From NCBI RefSeq assembly GCF_964355755.1, contig NC_092670.1:19775201-19839200 (forward strand): 64,000 nucleotides of DNA, given 5' to 3'. Under the pieces are notes generated by a model. It was not told the origin of the DNA. It saw only the letters and a list, made by a program, of their open reading frames with translations, and made no database searches. The translations under genes were made by a program, and so were the position numbers. The stretch is from Antedon mediterranea (lineage: Eukaryota; Echinodermata; Crinoidea; Comatulida; Antedonidae). Below are positions 11,316 through 22,017 of this stretch, piece by piece (within the stretch, counting starts at the first letter, position 1; every line of letters begins with the position of its first letter).

Positions 11316-12037
11316 GGGCCTGTTCGTAGGGGTTGAAAATACCAGCTTATTCCCGATTTCCGTTCGCGTGGCCCAATTAACTTTTGCCTCAGGCTACAAA
11401 AAATTCGAGGTAAAATGTTCACCAAATTTGCAGGTTATTTCAGCGATAATCCAATTATACTCGGCCTTCGAGGATAATAAATCTCCGATAGAGGCAATGT
11501 GTCAAATTTTGACAAACGTTCGCTGCCTAGGCCCGTCATTTCTCCTACGAAGCTCTTCCATACACGCTTCGAGAGCGATCGTCAGCTGGTGCTGTCCTTG
11601 TTGGTGTAGACCGTTTAGGAATACACCCCGTTTAGGAATACACCCCGTTTAGTAGTAGGCCTAGCTGGTCGGTGGTGTTTCCGTCAAATTCTTCGCCAAT
11701 GAGTAAAATAATGGTCGTCAGGAGAAGGCATATTTCGGCAGGATTATCGGCGTTAAGAGGCATAAGGTTTGTCGCAAGGATAAGCAGTGTAAAAGGTAGC
11801 AAGTAATTGTTATTGTAAAGAAAGATCGCGAGTAAAAAATATACAACACGAAACTAGCGTGCGAAAATGGGGTCGTAGGTTGTAAAGACAACTGACCTTA
11901 AAACGTAATTTCCGGTTTGTGATTCGTCGATTAAGCATTTAAGCGGTTAAATATTTCAAGTACGAACAACGCTCAATTTATAACCCGAGGCATGGGTGAA
12001 ATTAAGCGCTTATTTTAACCACCGTACGAACACGACC
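11316..12037. mobile_element. Second GGGCCTGTT-ended (Harbinger-like) element
   Basis: The left end GGGCCTGTTCGTA and the right end TACGAACACGACC are inverted at 11 of 13 positions. TAT flanks both sides (11313-11315 and 12038-12040), a plausible 3-bp target duplication. The first ten bases are shared with the 9641/17483 family but the interior is unrelated. The block is clearly GC-richer than the surrounding DNA. It contains a 17-bp tandem repeat (CCGTTTAGGAATACACC, about 2.4 copies from 11611). A plus-strand frame at 11314-11652 opens in the terminus itself and is not convincing. A minus-strand frame with MEELRRRNDGPRQRTF is of the Arg-rich type seen at transposase N-termini but is broken. 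It is probably a deletion derivative of an autonomous element. Confidence 0.65.
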
Positions 12038-12040
12038 TAT

Positions 12041-14170
12041 GTTTTCATTATTGATTTTTATCTACGGTTATACTGTCATTCAAAAATATTAAAATAAATA
12101 TGATTTAAACCCTCTTTTAGGAGTAGCCTTATAAACTGGGCCACATAACATTGTGTCATAGTTATTATGAATAGATGACAATGACATGCCCGATGACCCT
12201 GAACTATTGCTTCACTGCCCTGGTATCTATGGTTACTGTAATGAAACCTCATTCGCAGTGTCTTTCAAGTATGCACAGAGAATCTGAATAAACAAATCCA
12301 TCTGACTGAAAATGTTAATGCAAACAAAGTATCCTCCTCATGAATATTCAATAAGTTTAATCAGCCAATTTAAATAATTATTTCATCCATGAGGGTTATT
12401 TATCAATCAATACAACATATTTAACTTTGTCCAACATTTCAATGATCAGCACCAATCTAATAAATCTGTTTTGAATATACTGTACTTGTGTACTACTACT
12501 AGTGTTGTAATGTGGATTTTGCTTTCTTCTTATGTTTTTAGCATCAAATTCAAACATTATATTGCAAAAGAAAAAATAAAATAAACCACGCCTTCAAAAC
12601 ATTTCCTTCCCTGTCAAGGAATTAATATTTAATGGAAATTTTATAGTCAGGTTCAAAAGTGCATTCACACACTGTCAGTGTAACAAAAGTTCCTGTCCGA
12701 GATTTGCATAGGCTAGCCTACATACAGTATCTCCTTTAAACGTCAGGTGGACATGGTGAACAATTATCACCCACACCTACAATAAATGTTATATTAGGTC
12801 CAGGCTAGGAAAATGTCTAGTAAGGAAACATAATTAAATGTACATAGACAAATAAATCCACTCTAGCAAAGTTACTGTCCATCAACAAACATGATGACAT
12901 TGCCAATTAGGACTAAAATTACTTGACCATGCCATGTGCTAAACGAATAAACGACAACATGCGTCACACTTTTGGATAAATGACCTAGCCTACAATGGTA
13001 ATCAAAAATAGATCTTTTTAGAAAATCAAACTCATTAATGGATTACTCATACAAATATTGACCACATCATCACATTATCAATTATTAAAATCTTACCGAT
13101 AAAAATACAACTGGCATCTTTGATGAGGATTTGACCCAAGGGTTGACCTGTGAGATGATATTCATTTTCCAGTATAGTCCAAGGCTGTTTTTCTTTTTTC
13201 TTACACTGATTTACTGAATAGGAGATTGCCTCCCTTATCAGAGGAACTTAATTTTCCAATATTTGAACCACTGATAAAAAGATTGTTCTGGCTTAGATCT
13301 CCTTTAGAGCAAACAAGCTTATGAGAACTCCTCAATTATATCCACTAAATATTCAATGACGTAAAATCTTGTGCAAAAAAGATTACAATTTTCAGCATGA
13401 ACAAGTTGTTTTTAAAACTTCTCACTTCACTAATTTGGAGAAGAAGGTCGTTGTCATTTAGCAGAACCAATCACATTGCTTGAAAACTTACTCACTTGGT
13501 CACATGATATCGTTGGGGATCAAGTTTGATGGTTGCTCCTCAGTAATTTGAGCCAAGTGGTTAGTGATTGGTGCTAAATGGAATTTGAGAACAGCAGGGA
13601 ATTTGGATAAATTTCTATTATACATTCTTTGTTGTTTAGTAGTTAGTTTTGGTTGAAAATTTTTTTTTATGAAAGAAAGTTATAAATAAATTAAAGACAC
13701 CAATCAAGTGTTGTATCTGTTTTAAAGTTAAGTTGCTATTATTTTTATAATTATTATTAACAAATAACATCATTGCAGTTCAAACAATTAATTTTTTTTT
13801 TTAATGTTTAAATATACAGTAGTACAGTATAGAGTTTGATTATTCATTTGTTTTTACAACTTATAGTATTATATATAAAAGTTACATATCTACCTGGGTG
13901 TGATAGATAAAAAGACAAAATATATAAAGTCAATAAAACTTAATGAAACAGGAGCAAATGCAAGATGGAGATTTTAAAAATAAATTATTTTCTAAAATAT
14001 CAATAAAATAATAGAATTATCAGGGTAATTATATTTATTGAAAGATTTAAATTTATTTCCTAAAGACAATACAAAACATGCACAGCAAATTTGTCTTATA
14101 ATACAGTGGGCTCTTCACTTACAGCAAGAATATGCCCTAGGCATGATTGACTGAAATTGAAATTAACAAA
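12041..14170. other. AT-rich non-coding stretch
   Basis: No exon or full element is recognised. GC-slightly-richer patches near 12690-12790 and 13440-13570 contain no open frame with splice signals. Poly-T and poly-A tracts are frequent. Confidence 0.35.
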
Positions 14171-14654
14171 GGGCCTGTTTCTGCTAACTACGGTATAAAA
14201 TACGGTATTTTTTATACCGTATTTTTTAGTACCCCTTTTCTGCTAACAATACTTCTTGGGTGGTCGTGTTAAATTTCATCCTTTTTACCCAAATTGCCAT
14301 TCATTTATTTGGTCGATAATTAAAAGTCGCAATAAAAGAAGTTTTACGTCTCACTTTCAACAGCCTAGCCCTAGTGATAGAGATGTTGTGATAGCACAGA
14401 AACATCGTAATGGGGACAAGTAATTCGTTCCCTCCCCGAGGCTCTTCAGCTTTGAATTTACTTGCTTGGAGACAAGTCTTCGTACTCCTGCTGCTTTATT
14501 TTTTTTTAGAAATGTCTTTATAAATGTGGTTGTCCCTTTTATTACCGGACATCACCACCCCCTCCTTCCCCACCACCTCTTTCCCCACACAGATTTATAG
14601 AGTAAATACTGTGACGTCTTCGCTCCACATTTTCTTGGCAGCAGAAACAGGGCC
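14171..14654 (-). mobile_element. PIF/Harbinger-like element, internally deleted copy
   Basis: The same termini as at 9641 (GGGCCTGTTTCTGCT and GGCAGCAGAAACAGGGCC) bound a 484-bp copy flanked by AAA on both sides (14168-14170 and 14655-14657), a likely 3-bp duplication. The left 260 bp match the large copies, including remains of the Myb/SANT-like frame. The segment for the Lys-x-x-Leu-x-x-x-Tyr helix is deleted after CCCTCCCCGAG. The GTCAGACATTTTAGC segment is replaced by C-rich sequence (CACCACCCCCTCC), and the whole TACGGTAT-rich right end is missing. It is a MITE in the making. Confidence 0.8.
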
Positions 14655-14657
14655 AAA

Positions 14658-16593
14658 GAGAAAAGACATATTATTAGAGTAATAGTATAAAATGTTATAA
14701 TCAAGACTTTAAAACAACTATTATCTGATTGAATAAAACAAAATTATCATTGACGCACGAAAACTAACTGGAGGCTCGTTGAGATTGTTACAAACGGGAT
14801 TAAACTAAACTGAAGAGTAACACCACAAAACAACTACTGCTATTAGTCAAGGATGATCAATATTGATTTCAAAATAGCATTGATGCTCAGTTTTCACAAA
14901 ACTACAGGGAACTAGGGCTCTGTTGTTCATCCCCAGGCCTTCCCTGTCACGTTTATGCTACAGTGTTTATAGACAAAATTTAATGAAGCGAAATAAGACA
15001 AAAATTAAGTCCTTAGGACAAAGCAATTTGGTGAGAATGCTGGAATCTGATAGAGTTTATCTGCTTAACTAGTTAAGATTAATCCAAAGACAGTTCCGTC
15101 GTCGACAGCCAATTTGGCAAGAAAAAATGCTTGCAACAGTACAATGCTAATAGAATTAATAGAATCTGATAAATTGTTCTTCTGTAACCTTTGAAGATGG
15201 TATATGTTATGTGTTTCTTTATTCATCCTATAAAATATTTATATACTGTACATATACCATACCATGGAGATTTACATCTTCTGCATGCTATCCATGTATG
15301 CCTGTCAATTTATACATACACAATAATATAGCAATTTGCTTTCTTTAAGTCAGAAGACTATTTGAAAGAATTTATTTCATGGAGATAGGAAATTTGCCCC
15401 TGAGAATTAGTAATACAAGTTGACATCCTGTGCTGTCAGTAATTGACATATAACAAACAATACTAATTGGAAGCTATCTAGAAATACACCTAGTACATGC
15501 CAGTTACATTAGGTCTTCAAATAGCTTTGCTATGGGGCGCCAAGTGCAAACAAATTATATTGCATATTGAAATAAATATATCATGGTATGAGACGCCATG
15601 TGTAGATAATTTAACTGCGTCGTATATTTTATATAGGTACAAATTCTCAGTATCTAAGTCTGCAAATTGTGGAAGTCTTGTTGGAAGTGGAAGTGTCAAC
15701 AACTTTTCAATGAACATTTTTCTAATGTTTTTCAATTACTGAGCTTAGAAAAAAAATTGTTTTTCTAAAAAGCCTGAATTTAAACAAGATATATATTTAA
15801 TTTCAATTCACATTTTCAGTTACAAGTTACCATCAGCAACAACTGATTGATGCAGATGAGTTAATATTCTAATAATAAATTGCAAATCAAAATCAGAAAG
15901 ACCAAGTTCTCTAATTCAGTCGAATTTAATATCTGTATGATTTACAATAAATCCACTTCACAGAGTTCTTCAAAAACAGATTTTCAATCAAGTGCTCAAA
16001 ATTGCTTTCTGATGCTCTTTTGAATTACTTTTTAAGTATGGCACATACATTTTTTTAGATAATTTTGATATCATATACTTTAATGGGAAATGTGTGACGC
16101 AACTAGAATTCCGTGAACTTTCAATCGAAAGGTTGTTGGTGTTAAAATTAAAGCAGAAATGTAACACAAGAAAACACATCATAACTTTGTACGCCTTTAT
16201 CCAGAGGAAACACATGATTGAGTGGGTATAATAATAGTACTCAAGTACTGTGTAGTGAATCAAGTAGTTGGTACACATGAGCACCAATAGGTACAGATAA
16301 GTGTAGTAAAACCTGTTCGTTAAATTTCTTTTTTGCAAAATAATTAATTTGATAACAAATGGTCTATGGAAACATATCCACTTCAAAATGTGAAGAAAAA
16401 TAGTAGATTAGCCACAATAATCTAGTCAATTATATCAATGGTTGGAAATTGACAATTTTCAGTTTTTTACAAGCTCATTAAATATTCATTCATTCAAGCG
16501 CAAAGTCCAAATACTATTATGTCCGTGCTAAGTGAATGTTTTAAAGAAATAATCAAGCAACTCAGAAAACAGGAAGACCTGTGTAACTGCCGG
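14658..16593. other. AT-rich non-coding stretch
   Basis: Frames are open on both strands at 15497-15742, which is unusual in this AT-rich DNA, but neither resembles a known domain nor has clear splice borders. The long minus-strand frame at 15988-16386 is hydrophobic low-complexity translation. Nothing else is seen. Confidence 0.3.
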
Positions 16594-16640
16594 CCGTCTA
16601 CACTATCAAACTTTATGTGACAAAACAATGTGATTTTTCA
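16594..16640. mobile_element. Solo terminal repeat of the AGCTCTGTCTACA MITE (copy C)
   Basis: CCGTCTACACTATCAAACTT followed by TATGTGACAAAACAATGTGAT matches the terminal repeat of the family. The interior and the other end are absent, so this is a single remaining terminus. Confidence 0.6.
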
Positions 16641-17482
16641 ATCTTGTAGGTATAATCTTCGGTCTAATATTAAATACTAGTAATTTTCTCATGAAAAAGC
16701 TTGCACGCCACTCCCTAACACATAAAGAAAGTCTGTATGGCTAGCTCTCATCCTGTAAAAGCAAATAAAAATTGTTTCTTACTTGCTGATTTTCTCTTAT
16801 TTTTCTTTTTGTCATGTACATTTTTACTTGTTTCCCTCATTCTTACATTTTATAAATTTTTTTATTGGAAAATATATTGTTATGTGGTATTTCATCTCTA
16901 AAAGCTGTTAATGTTTTAACATGTATTTATTAGCATATTGCAGTTACTACAGAAATACTTCTGCAATGACAGCTTCAAGTGACACTAAAAGTAATCAACA
17001 TGATTAGCGTTCAAATAATTATTTGCTTTTAAACCAGAGCAATCATCTTCATGGCCTCTTTTCCTCTTGTAATGAGATGAAAATAAATTTATGTGCTCTG
17101 AAGTGATTTTCTAGAACATGTTTTTTTCAGAACGCCGTGTCATTGACTTTAATGTATTGTAATGAAGAGTTTTCTTTGGGAAAAATATCCATTAATCTTG
17201 ATGAATTGTAAGCGTGTTAATGGCCTTTCTTGTAGTTTTAATTTCCGTAGAGATCCTACGGTACTTTAGGACACTTGTGAAAGCGAAATGTGGTAAATAT
17301 TCGTCAATGGCATACTTCAGTGTAACAATGATTACAGAATTGCTGTGTAGTTCAACAGTGTCTTCAATAAATATATGATAATATTGTGGTATCTTGGTAA
17401 ACAATATACAACATTAAAACATTGCAAATGATTTTTTTTATTTATTGTTTGCTTTATCAATATTTGTGAATTATTCATCACT
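16641..17482. other. AT-rich non-coding stretch
   Basis: Nothing recognisable. The open frame at 17192-17404 (minus) has no family resemblance or splice support. Confidence 0.35.
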
Positions 17483-18304
17483 GGGCCTGTTTCTGCTGCA
17501 ACTGCTCAAAATACGGTATAAAAATACGGTATAAAATACGGTATTTTTTATACCGTATTTTTTAGTACCCCGTTTCTGCTAACAATACTTCTTGGGTGGT
17601 CGTGTTAAATTTCATCTTTTTTACCCAAATTGCCATTCATTTATTTGATCGATAATTAAAAGTCGCAATAAAGGAAGTTTTACGTCTCACTTTCAACAGC
17701 CTAGCCCTAGTGATAGAGATGTTGTGAGAGCACAGAAAACATCGTAATGGGGACAATTAATTCGTTCCCTCCCCGAGTTATTGTATTTTGCAATGTTGTA
17801 CTGCTTTCGCAGGCTCTTCAGCTTTGAGTTTACTTGCTTTGGAGACAAGTCTATTCCATACTCCTGCTTTATTTTTTTAGAAATGTCTTTATAAATGTGG
17901 TTGTCCCTTTTATTACCTTTTAGTTGGTCAGACATTTTAGCTTCCCCACACACATTTATTTAGTAAAACTGTGACGTCTTCGCTCCACATTTTCGCCGAA
18001 TATATCTATACATGTGTGTAAAGCATCTAACAGCGACAGAAAATAAAACACGAATGGTGACCTTTTGTCATGTAAAAAAAAAATACGGTATTTTTTATTG
18101 GCAGCAGAAACGGGTACAAAAAATATGGTATAAATTTGTAAATACCGTATTTTATCCACAAATTTTGTGGGGAAAATACGGTATACAAAATACGGTATAT
18201 TTTTTATGAGCGCAGTTTCTGCTGCCAAAAATATACCGTATATATACGGTATTCAAAAAATACCGTATAATATACGGTATTTAGTTGGCAGCAGAAACAG
18301 GGCC
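17483..18304 (-). mobile_element. PIF/Harbinger-like element with Myb/SANT gene relic, copy 2
   Basis: Almost base-for-base the same as 9641-10451, with one additional ATAAAATACGGTAT unit in the left hairpin region and scattered substitutions and short indels. The termini are GGGCCTGTTTCTGCTG and CAGCAGAAACAGGGCC. The high identity over about 800 bp, 7 kb away, points to recent transposition or a shared recent source. The target duplication is not clean (ACT against AAT). No transposase is encoded. Confidence 0.85.
17693..17953 (-). pseudogene. Myb/SANT-like relic, copy 2
   Basis: An 86-codon frame with the same motifs as in copy 1, including KDISKKIKQEYGIDLSPKQ, KSLRKQYNIAKYNNSG and CPHYDV. 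An extra A near 17739 shifts the C-terminal end, so after CPHYDVF the tail reads ALTTSLSLG and differs from copy 1. The front WSEDV helix is again in another frame just upstream. Two copies sharing the first break but differing at the second show that decay began before this copy was made. Confidence 0.65.
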
Positions 18305-20399
18305 AATTTGTTTCTTCAGTTCACTTTATTGTGTTTTTACAACCTCCCATTACTTTTAAACAATCATTTCTTGAATTCTAAGATAGGTTTGCTGCTAGAA
18401 GTAAGACTCTCAGAAAACAAGATACAAGCCACTATGATGACAACAATACCAACAATCTTAAAATAATAATTCTCTTGCAATGACCTTGATAACAAATTAT
18501 ATATATATATATAAAAATTATATTTTATATATTAGTTGACACTGCATTACCTAATCCATTGATTGAGAACTATTACCAATGCTAGGCCTACTGTCTACAA
18601 AGTTAATTCTATGCTACATTAATTACAGCTTGCCGAATACATGACGGTGTAATCTTTAACCTCTGCTTCTTTTAACACTGAACTTAATTGAATTCATAAT
18701 ACACATTCAATCTTTAGTGACAGTTGTATATATCATATATGGTGGTGGTAATTTATGGTATTATAGAAAATAGTACTGAAGTATTGATGATAAGCTGAGC
18801 TGGCGATAGTCAGTCATTTATTAATAGCTGATATCATAATGAAATTAATAATAATATATTGATAAGATGTTATATTTTTTATCTGTACACAGATTATGAA
18901 ATAAAGAATACTAAATGAATGAATGAATAATGATGAACAAAATGATTATGAATTTATTATTATTTTGCAACGATTGTTGTTTATTATAATGATGGAATAT
19001 AATTAAATATTGATTAAAATAAACTTAAATTTGATTTAAAAAGAACAAAAATGAAACTATAAAATGATCATCAAAAAATTAAAATATGTAATCAGTGTAA
19101 TTTGATTCAACAAAACATTTTTGTCTCCAATCATTTTTTTTATGAGAACTGTACCTGCTGTCTGCAGATATAATAACATTATTATTTAAAATTATGTTTA
19201 TTTCATTTATAAACACTAATTTAGTGCTGGATACTATTTCTAAGATAACGCTAATTAGACCCACACAAAGCCCAGTCAAAATACTTGTTACATGAGATGA
19301 AGAGCTTTCATACCGAAAAAAAATTCTTTATGAAAATTCATATGCATAAACAAAAAAAGTTAATGGGTTTGTTTACATTCAACCGTTGATTGAAACCCCC
19401 TTCAGCAGATGTACAAATAGTCGAAATAGAAAGGCAATTCCTCTGAGTGATCGCATTACGTGCTCACAAGGGTCATATTACACGCCCCTAGGTCAAAACC
19501 AGGTAACCATGGTACGCCACGTCCATTACTGATGAATACCGACAAAGAATGCCAACATCCAAAATGATACGACATCACAAGTTGAAAGGCTTAACAGATT
19601 TTGACATTCATCAAAGCTTACATCGAGTTGAAACCAAATTTAGAGATGTTAGCGCTTTAGAAATTTGATCCATAATTTATTTTAATGGCTATTGAAGATG
19701 TTTTACACTAAGGATCGATAATATCAAGATATTCCTGTCTTTATGGTACTTTTAAATTTTCACAATCTGGCCAAATATAAATATTTATTATAAAAAGAAT
19801 AATTTCATATGGGGGAACAAAGGTAAAATTGATATTAACCCCTATTAAGGAAATACTTTCAGGACCAAAATTTCCCTTGAATTGGCTGTAGTGTTAATTT
19901 CTTTTGAAATGGGGTTGTTCCTAAAATAGTTGTATGTATTGTCCAAAATGAGGGGTTCTACTCTAAAAAATTATGGCACTCCCCTTAAACATGTCAAAGG
20001 TATGGTTCCAGTAATATATGTTGCATAATACAAGGAAGGTGGACTGTATTATTTTAGCAGGATACGTGTGTTCTCAACATTAATTACCCTGTCAATATTA
20101 TTAACAACCTCAATCCTTCACATCCTCATCCTCTCACAACTTTAATTCTGATTCATTCCAATTAAAATTAGATACAATACTTGACCTTACATTAAAAACA
20201 CTATAAAACATCTGCAAAAAGGCTAACAAATCTTGACAGATGAATGTATACGTTCATGGTGCTATTTAAGAAAAATCTTAATGTCATTTTCATAATAGAG
20301 GGCTCCCTATGCTTACACATTTCTCCAGATTATGCACTACTTCAAAAGGCTATTTAATTACAGAAAGATTTGGGCATTCAAATGTCCAATCAAAACTTT
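18305..20399. other. Non-coding stretch with LINE-tail-like and GC-richer segments
   Basis: An (AT)n tract lies near 18498-18530. At 18845-18930, ATGAAATAAAGAATACTAAATG followed by (TGAA)n resembles the 3' tail of a LINE on the plus strand. The segment 19370-19670 is GC-richer, with CCATGGTACGCCACG and CACGCCCCTAGG, and a 39-codon minus-strand frame. It could be a regulatory element or a short exon but has no convincing donor. Confidence 0.3.
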
Positions 20400-20437
20400 G
20401 TCACACCAGGGAAGAGTTAACTCTTCCCTGGTCACAC
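20400..20437. mobile_element. Palindromic micro-insertion with 7-bp duplication (1)
   Basis: A 24-bp perfect palindrome, CAGGGAAGAGT-TA-ACTCTTCCCTG (20407-20430), sits between two exact copies of GTCACAC (20400-20406 and 20431-20437). The 7-bp direct repeat and the CA...TG inverted termini are the marks of a transposition event, but the insert consists of nothing beyond two ends placed back to back. The same end sequence occurs at 41101-41131. Confidence 0.8.
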
Positions 20438-21907
20438 ATGGTAAAATTAAAATGAATTTAAATAGATCAGTTGTATATTCAATAAATCCTCCACAAATCT
20501 GGCTTGGATTCATCAGAATTCCTTAAATCTAAATAATTAAATCTTTAAATTTTTTCAATAAGGAATTCTAAATATAAGTATTGGAGCATTCCCGATGGAA
20601 TACTACCAAATTTGTTTTTTATCCTAGTAGTAATACAGTGAGAAAACACAATGACGCAAATGGCAAATGAAGAAATGATTCTACTGTAAGTTGCAACATG
20701 GACCTATAAATATATGGTAGCAATATGGACGAAAATTGCTGCAGTAAAATGCAACCATAAATAAAATATAGGGCCTATTAAACGTTGTAATAAATAACTG
20801 TATAATGAACAAAAAAATTAAATATAGTACTATGGAGAAAAAAAACTATAAAAATGCATTAAGCAGCAACAAAAATTTATTTGCTGAGAATGTGGTGTTT
20901 TATTGCTGTAGTAAAATAAAACATCAAACCAGACAACCATAACATAGAAACGGAAGATTATATTTACCTTCATTATAAAGTCAATCATTTTAAGTATAAA
21001 ATATTAAGGTCGGATATCCTTTAAAAAAGATATTTCATTGGTTCTGTCATAAAATATAAACTTAATAGTCATTTAATGTATTTTCCTATTATTTCTATCG
21101 CTTTAAATATCACATTTAGGTGTTTTTTGTAACAAAACATTTAAATATCATCATATCTTTCACAATGTCTTATTTTCTATCGCAATCTCTTTAGAAATCA
21201 AATCAGTAGGCTTCCGCACTCATTAAACAAGTTTCCTTAAATCGTTGCTTTTGACCAATCACAGTTCGTTGTTTAATTAGGAAAAGCCGGTTAGAACGTG
21301 AAATGTTCACGCATTGCAATATACACAAAATATATATATATGAAATTCTTTTCTTGTAACTATATCATCTTTGCTATTAACTATGTAGCGGAATAGCGTA
21401 CAATTATCAAATAAGCTATCAAGAGTAACATAATAAAAATATATTTAAGGGCGGTCTTTCATTGGAGGATGAACTGATAAATAAATAGTATTGGTTACAA
21501 ATAAATATACAGATAATAATGAAGTTGAATATAAGAAAAACTAAATGTAATACTAATTCAAGTTTCAAGCTTTTTAAAATTAAGACTTGCATAACTTAAT
21601 AATGAATGGATAGGTACTAGAACTTTCATAGATTGAGGGCTCACCTACTTGGTGAAATAACAGAGATAATTAAACACGACTAGACAATGTACAAACACCT
21701 GTAGGACAGTCCAACAGCAATGTTCAAAACACATCCGATTACATGTCAAAAAAACTTTAAATCACTTTGCATCACAAAAAAAACTATATTATTGATGACC
21801 TGGACATGATACTGCTGTGTGATGATTAAAAACAACAGATCTATCAAAACTGTTCAACTGTCAAATTAAATAATACATAATAAATAAAACAAGACTGTAT
21901 GCATTAC
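20438..21907. other. AT-rich non-coding stretch
   Basis: Downstream (minus-strand sense) of the exon at 21908, so probably intron. A patch at 21180-21320 contains ACCAATCACAG and the inverted pair GAACGTGAAATGTTCACG, of unknown meaning. No other element is seen. Confidence 0.35.
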
Positions 21908-22012
21908 CATGAACATATCCAATGATTCGTATGGAACATCAGTTGCTTCGGGATACCATCTATTCTCCCACGACGGGTGCACTTGATACCATGATGCTAC
22001 GTTCTCAGACAT
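21908..22012 (-). CDS. Putative N-terminal coding exon, Trp/Tyr-rich, unrecognised protein
   Basis: On the minus strand ATG at 22012 opens exactly 35 codons to a donor (TTCATG^GTAATG), ending in phase 0. A TGA lies in frame only two codons before the ATG and A is at -3, which supports this start. The peptide begins MSENVASWYQVHPSWENRWY and ends with an acidic/aromatic stretch (PEATDVPYESLDMFM). Three Trp in 19 residues is unlike random AT-rich translation. A possible acceptor, CACTCAG (AG at about 22017), follows a pyrimidine-rich run, CCCCTCTC, so the exon may be internal with the start inside it. Short alternative N-termini in phase 0 are known in several transcription-factor families (for example nuclear factor I), but nothing here proves such an identity. 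Confidence 0.55.
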
Positions 22013-22017
22013 TTTTC

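Noticed and set aside
11314-11652. 112-codon plus-strand frame starting MGLFVG
   Set aside because: The start codon lies in the transposon terminus and the frame crosses a 17-bp tandem repeat. No domain is recognised, so it is treated as chance within the element.
15988-16386. 132-codon minus-strand frame, longest in the window
   Set aside because: Composition is that of AT-rich random translation (Leu, Tyr, Phe, Asn), with no domain and no splice borders.
17956-18228. 90-codon minus-strand frame inside the second Harbinger-like copy
   Set aside because: It runs through the TACGGTAT hairpin repeats and overlaps the real front helix of the Myb/SANT relic in a different frame, so it is a shadow.
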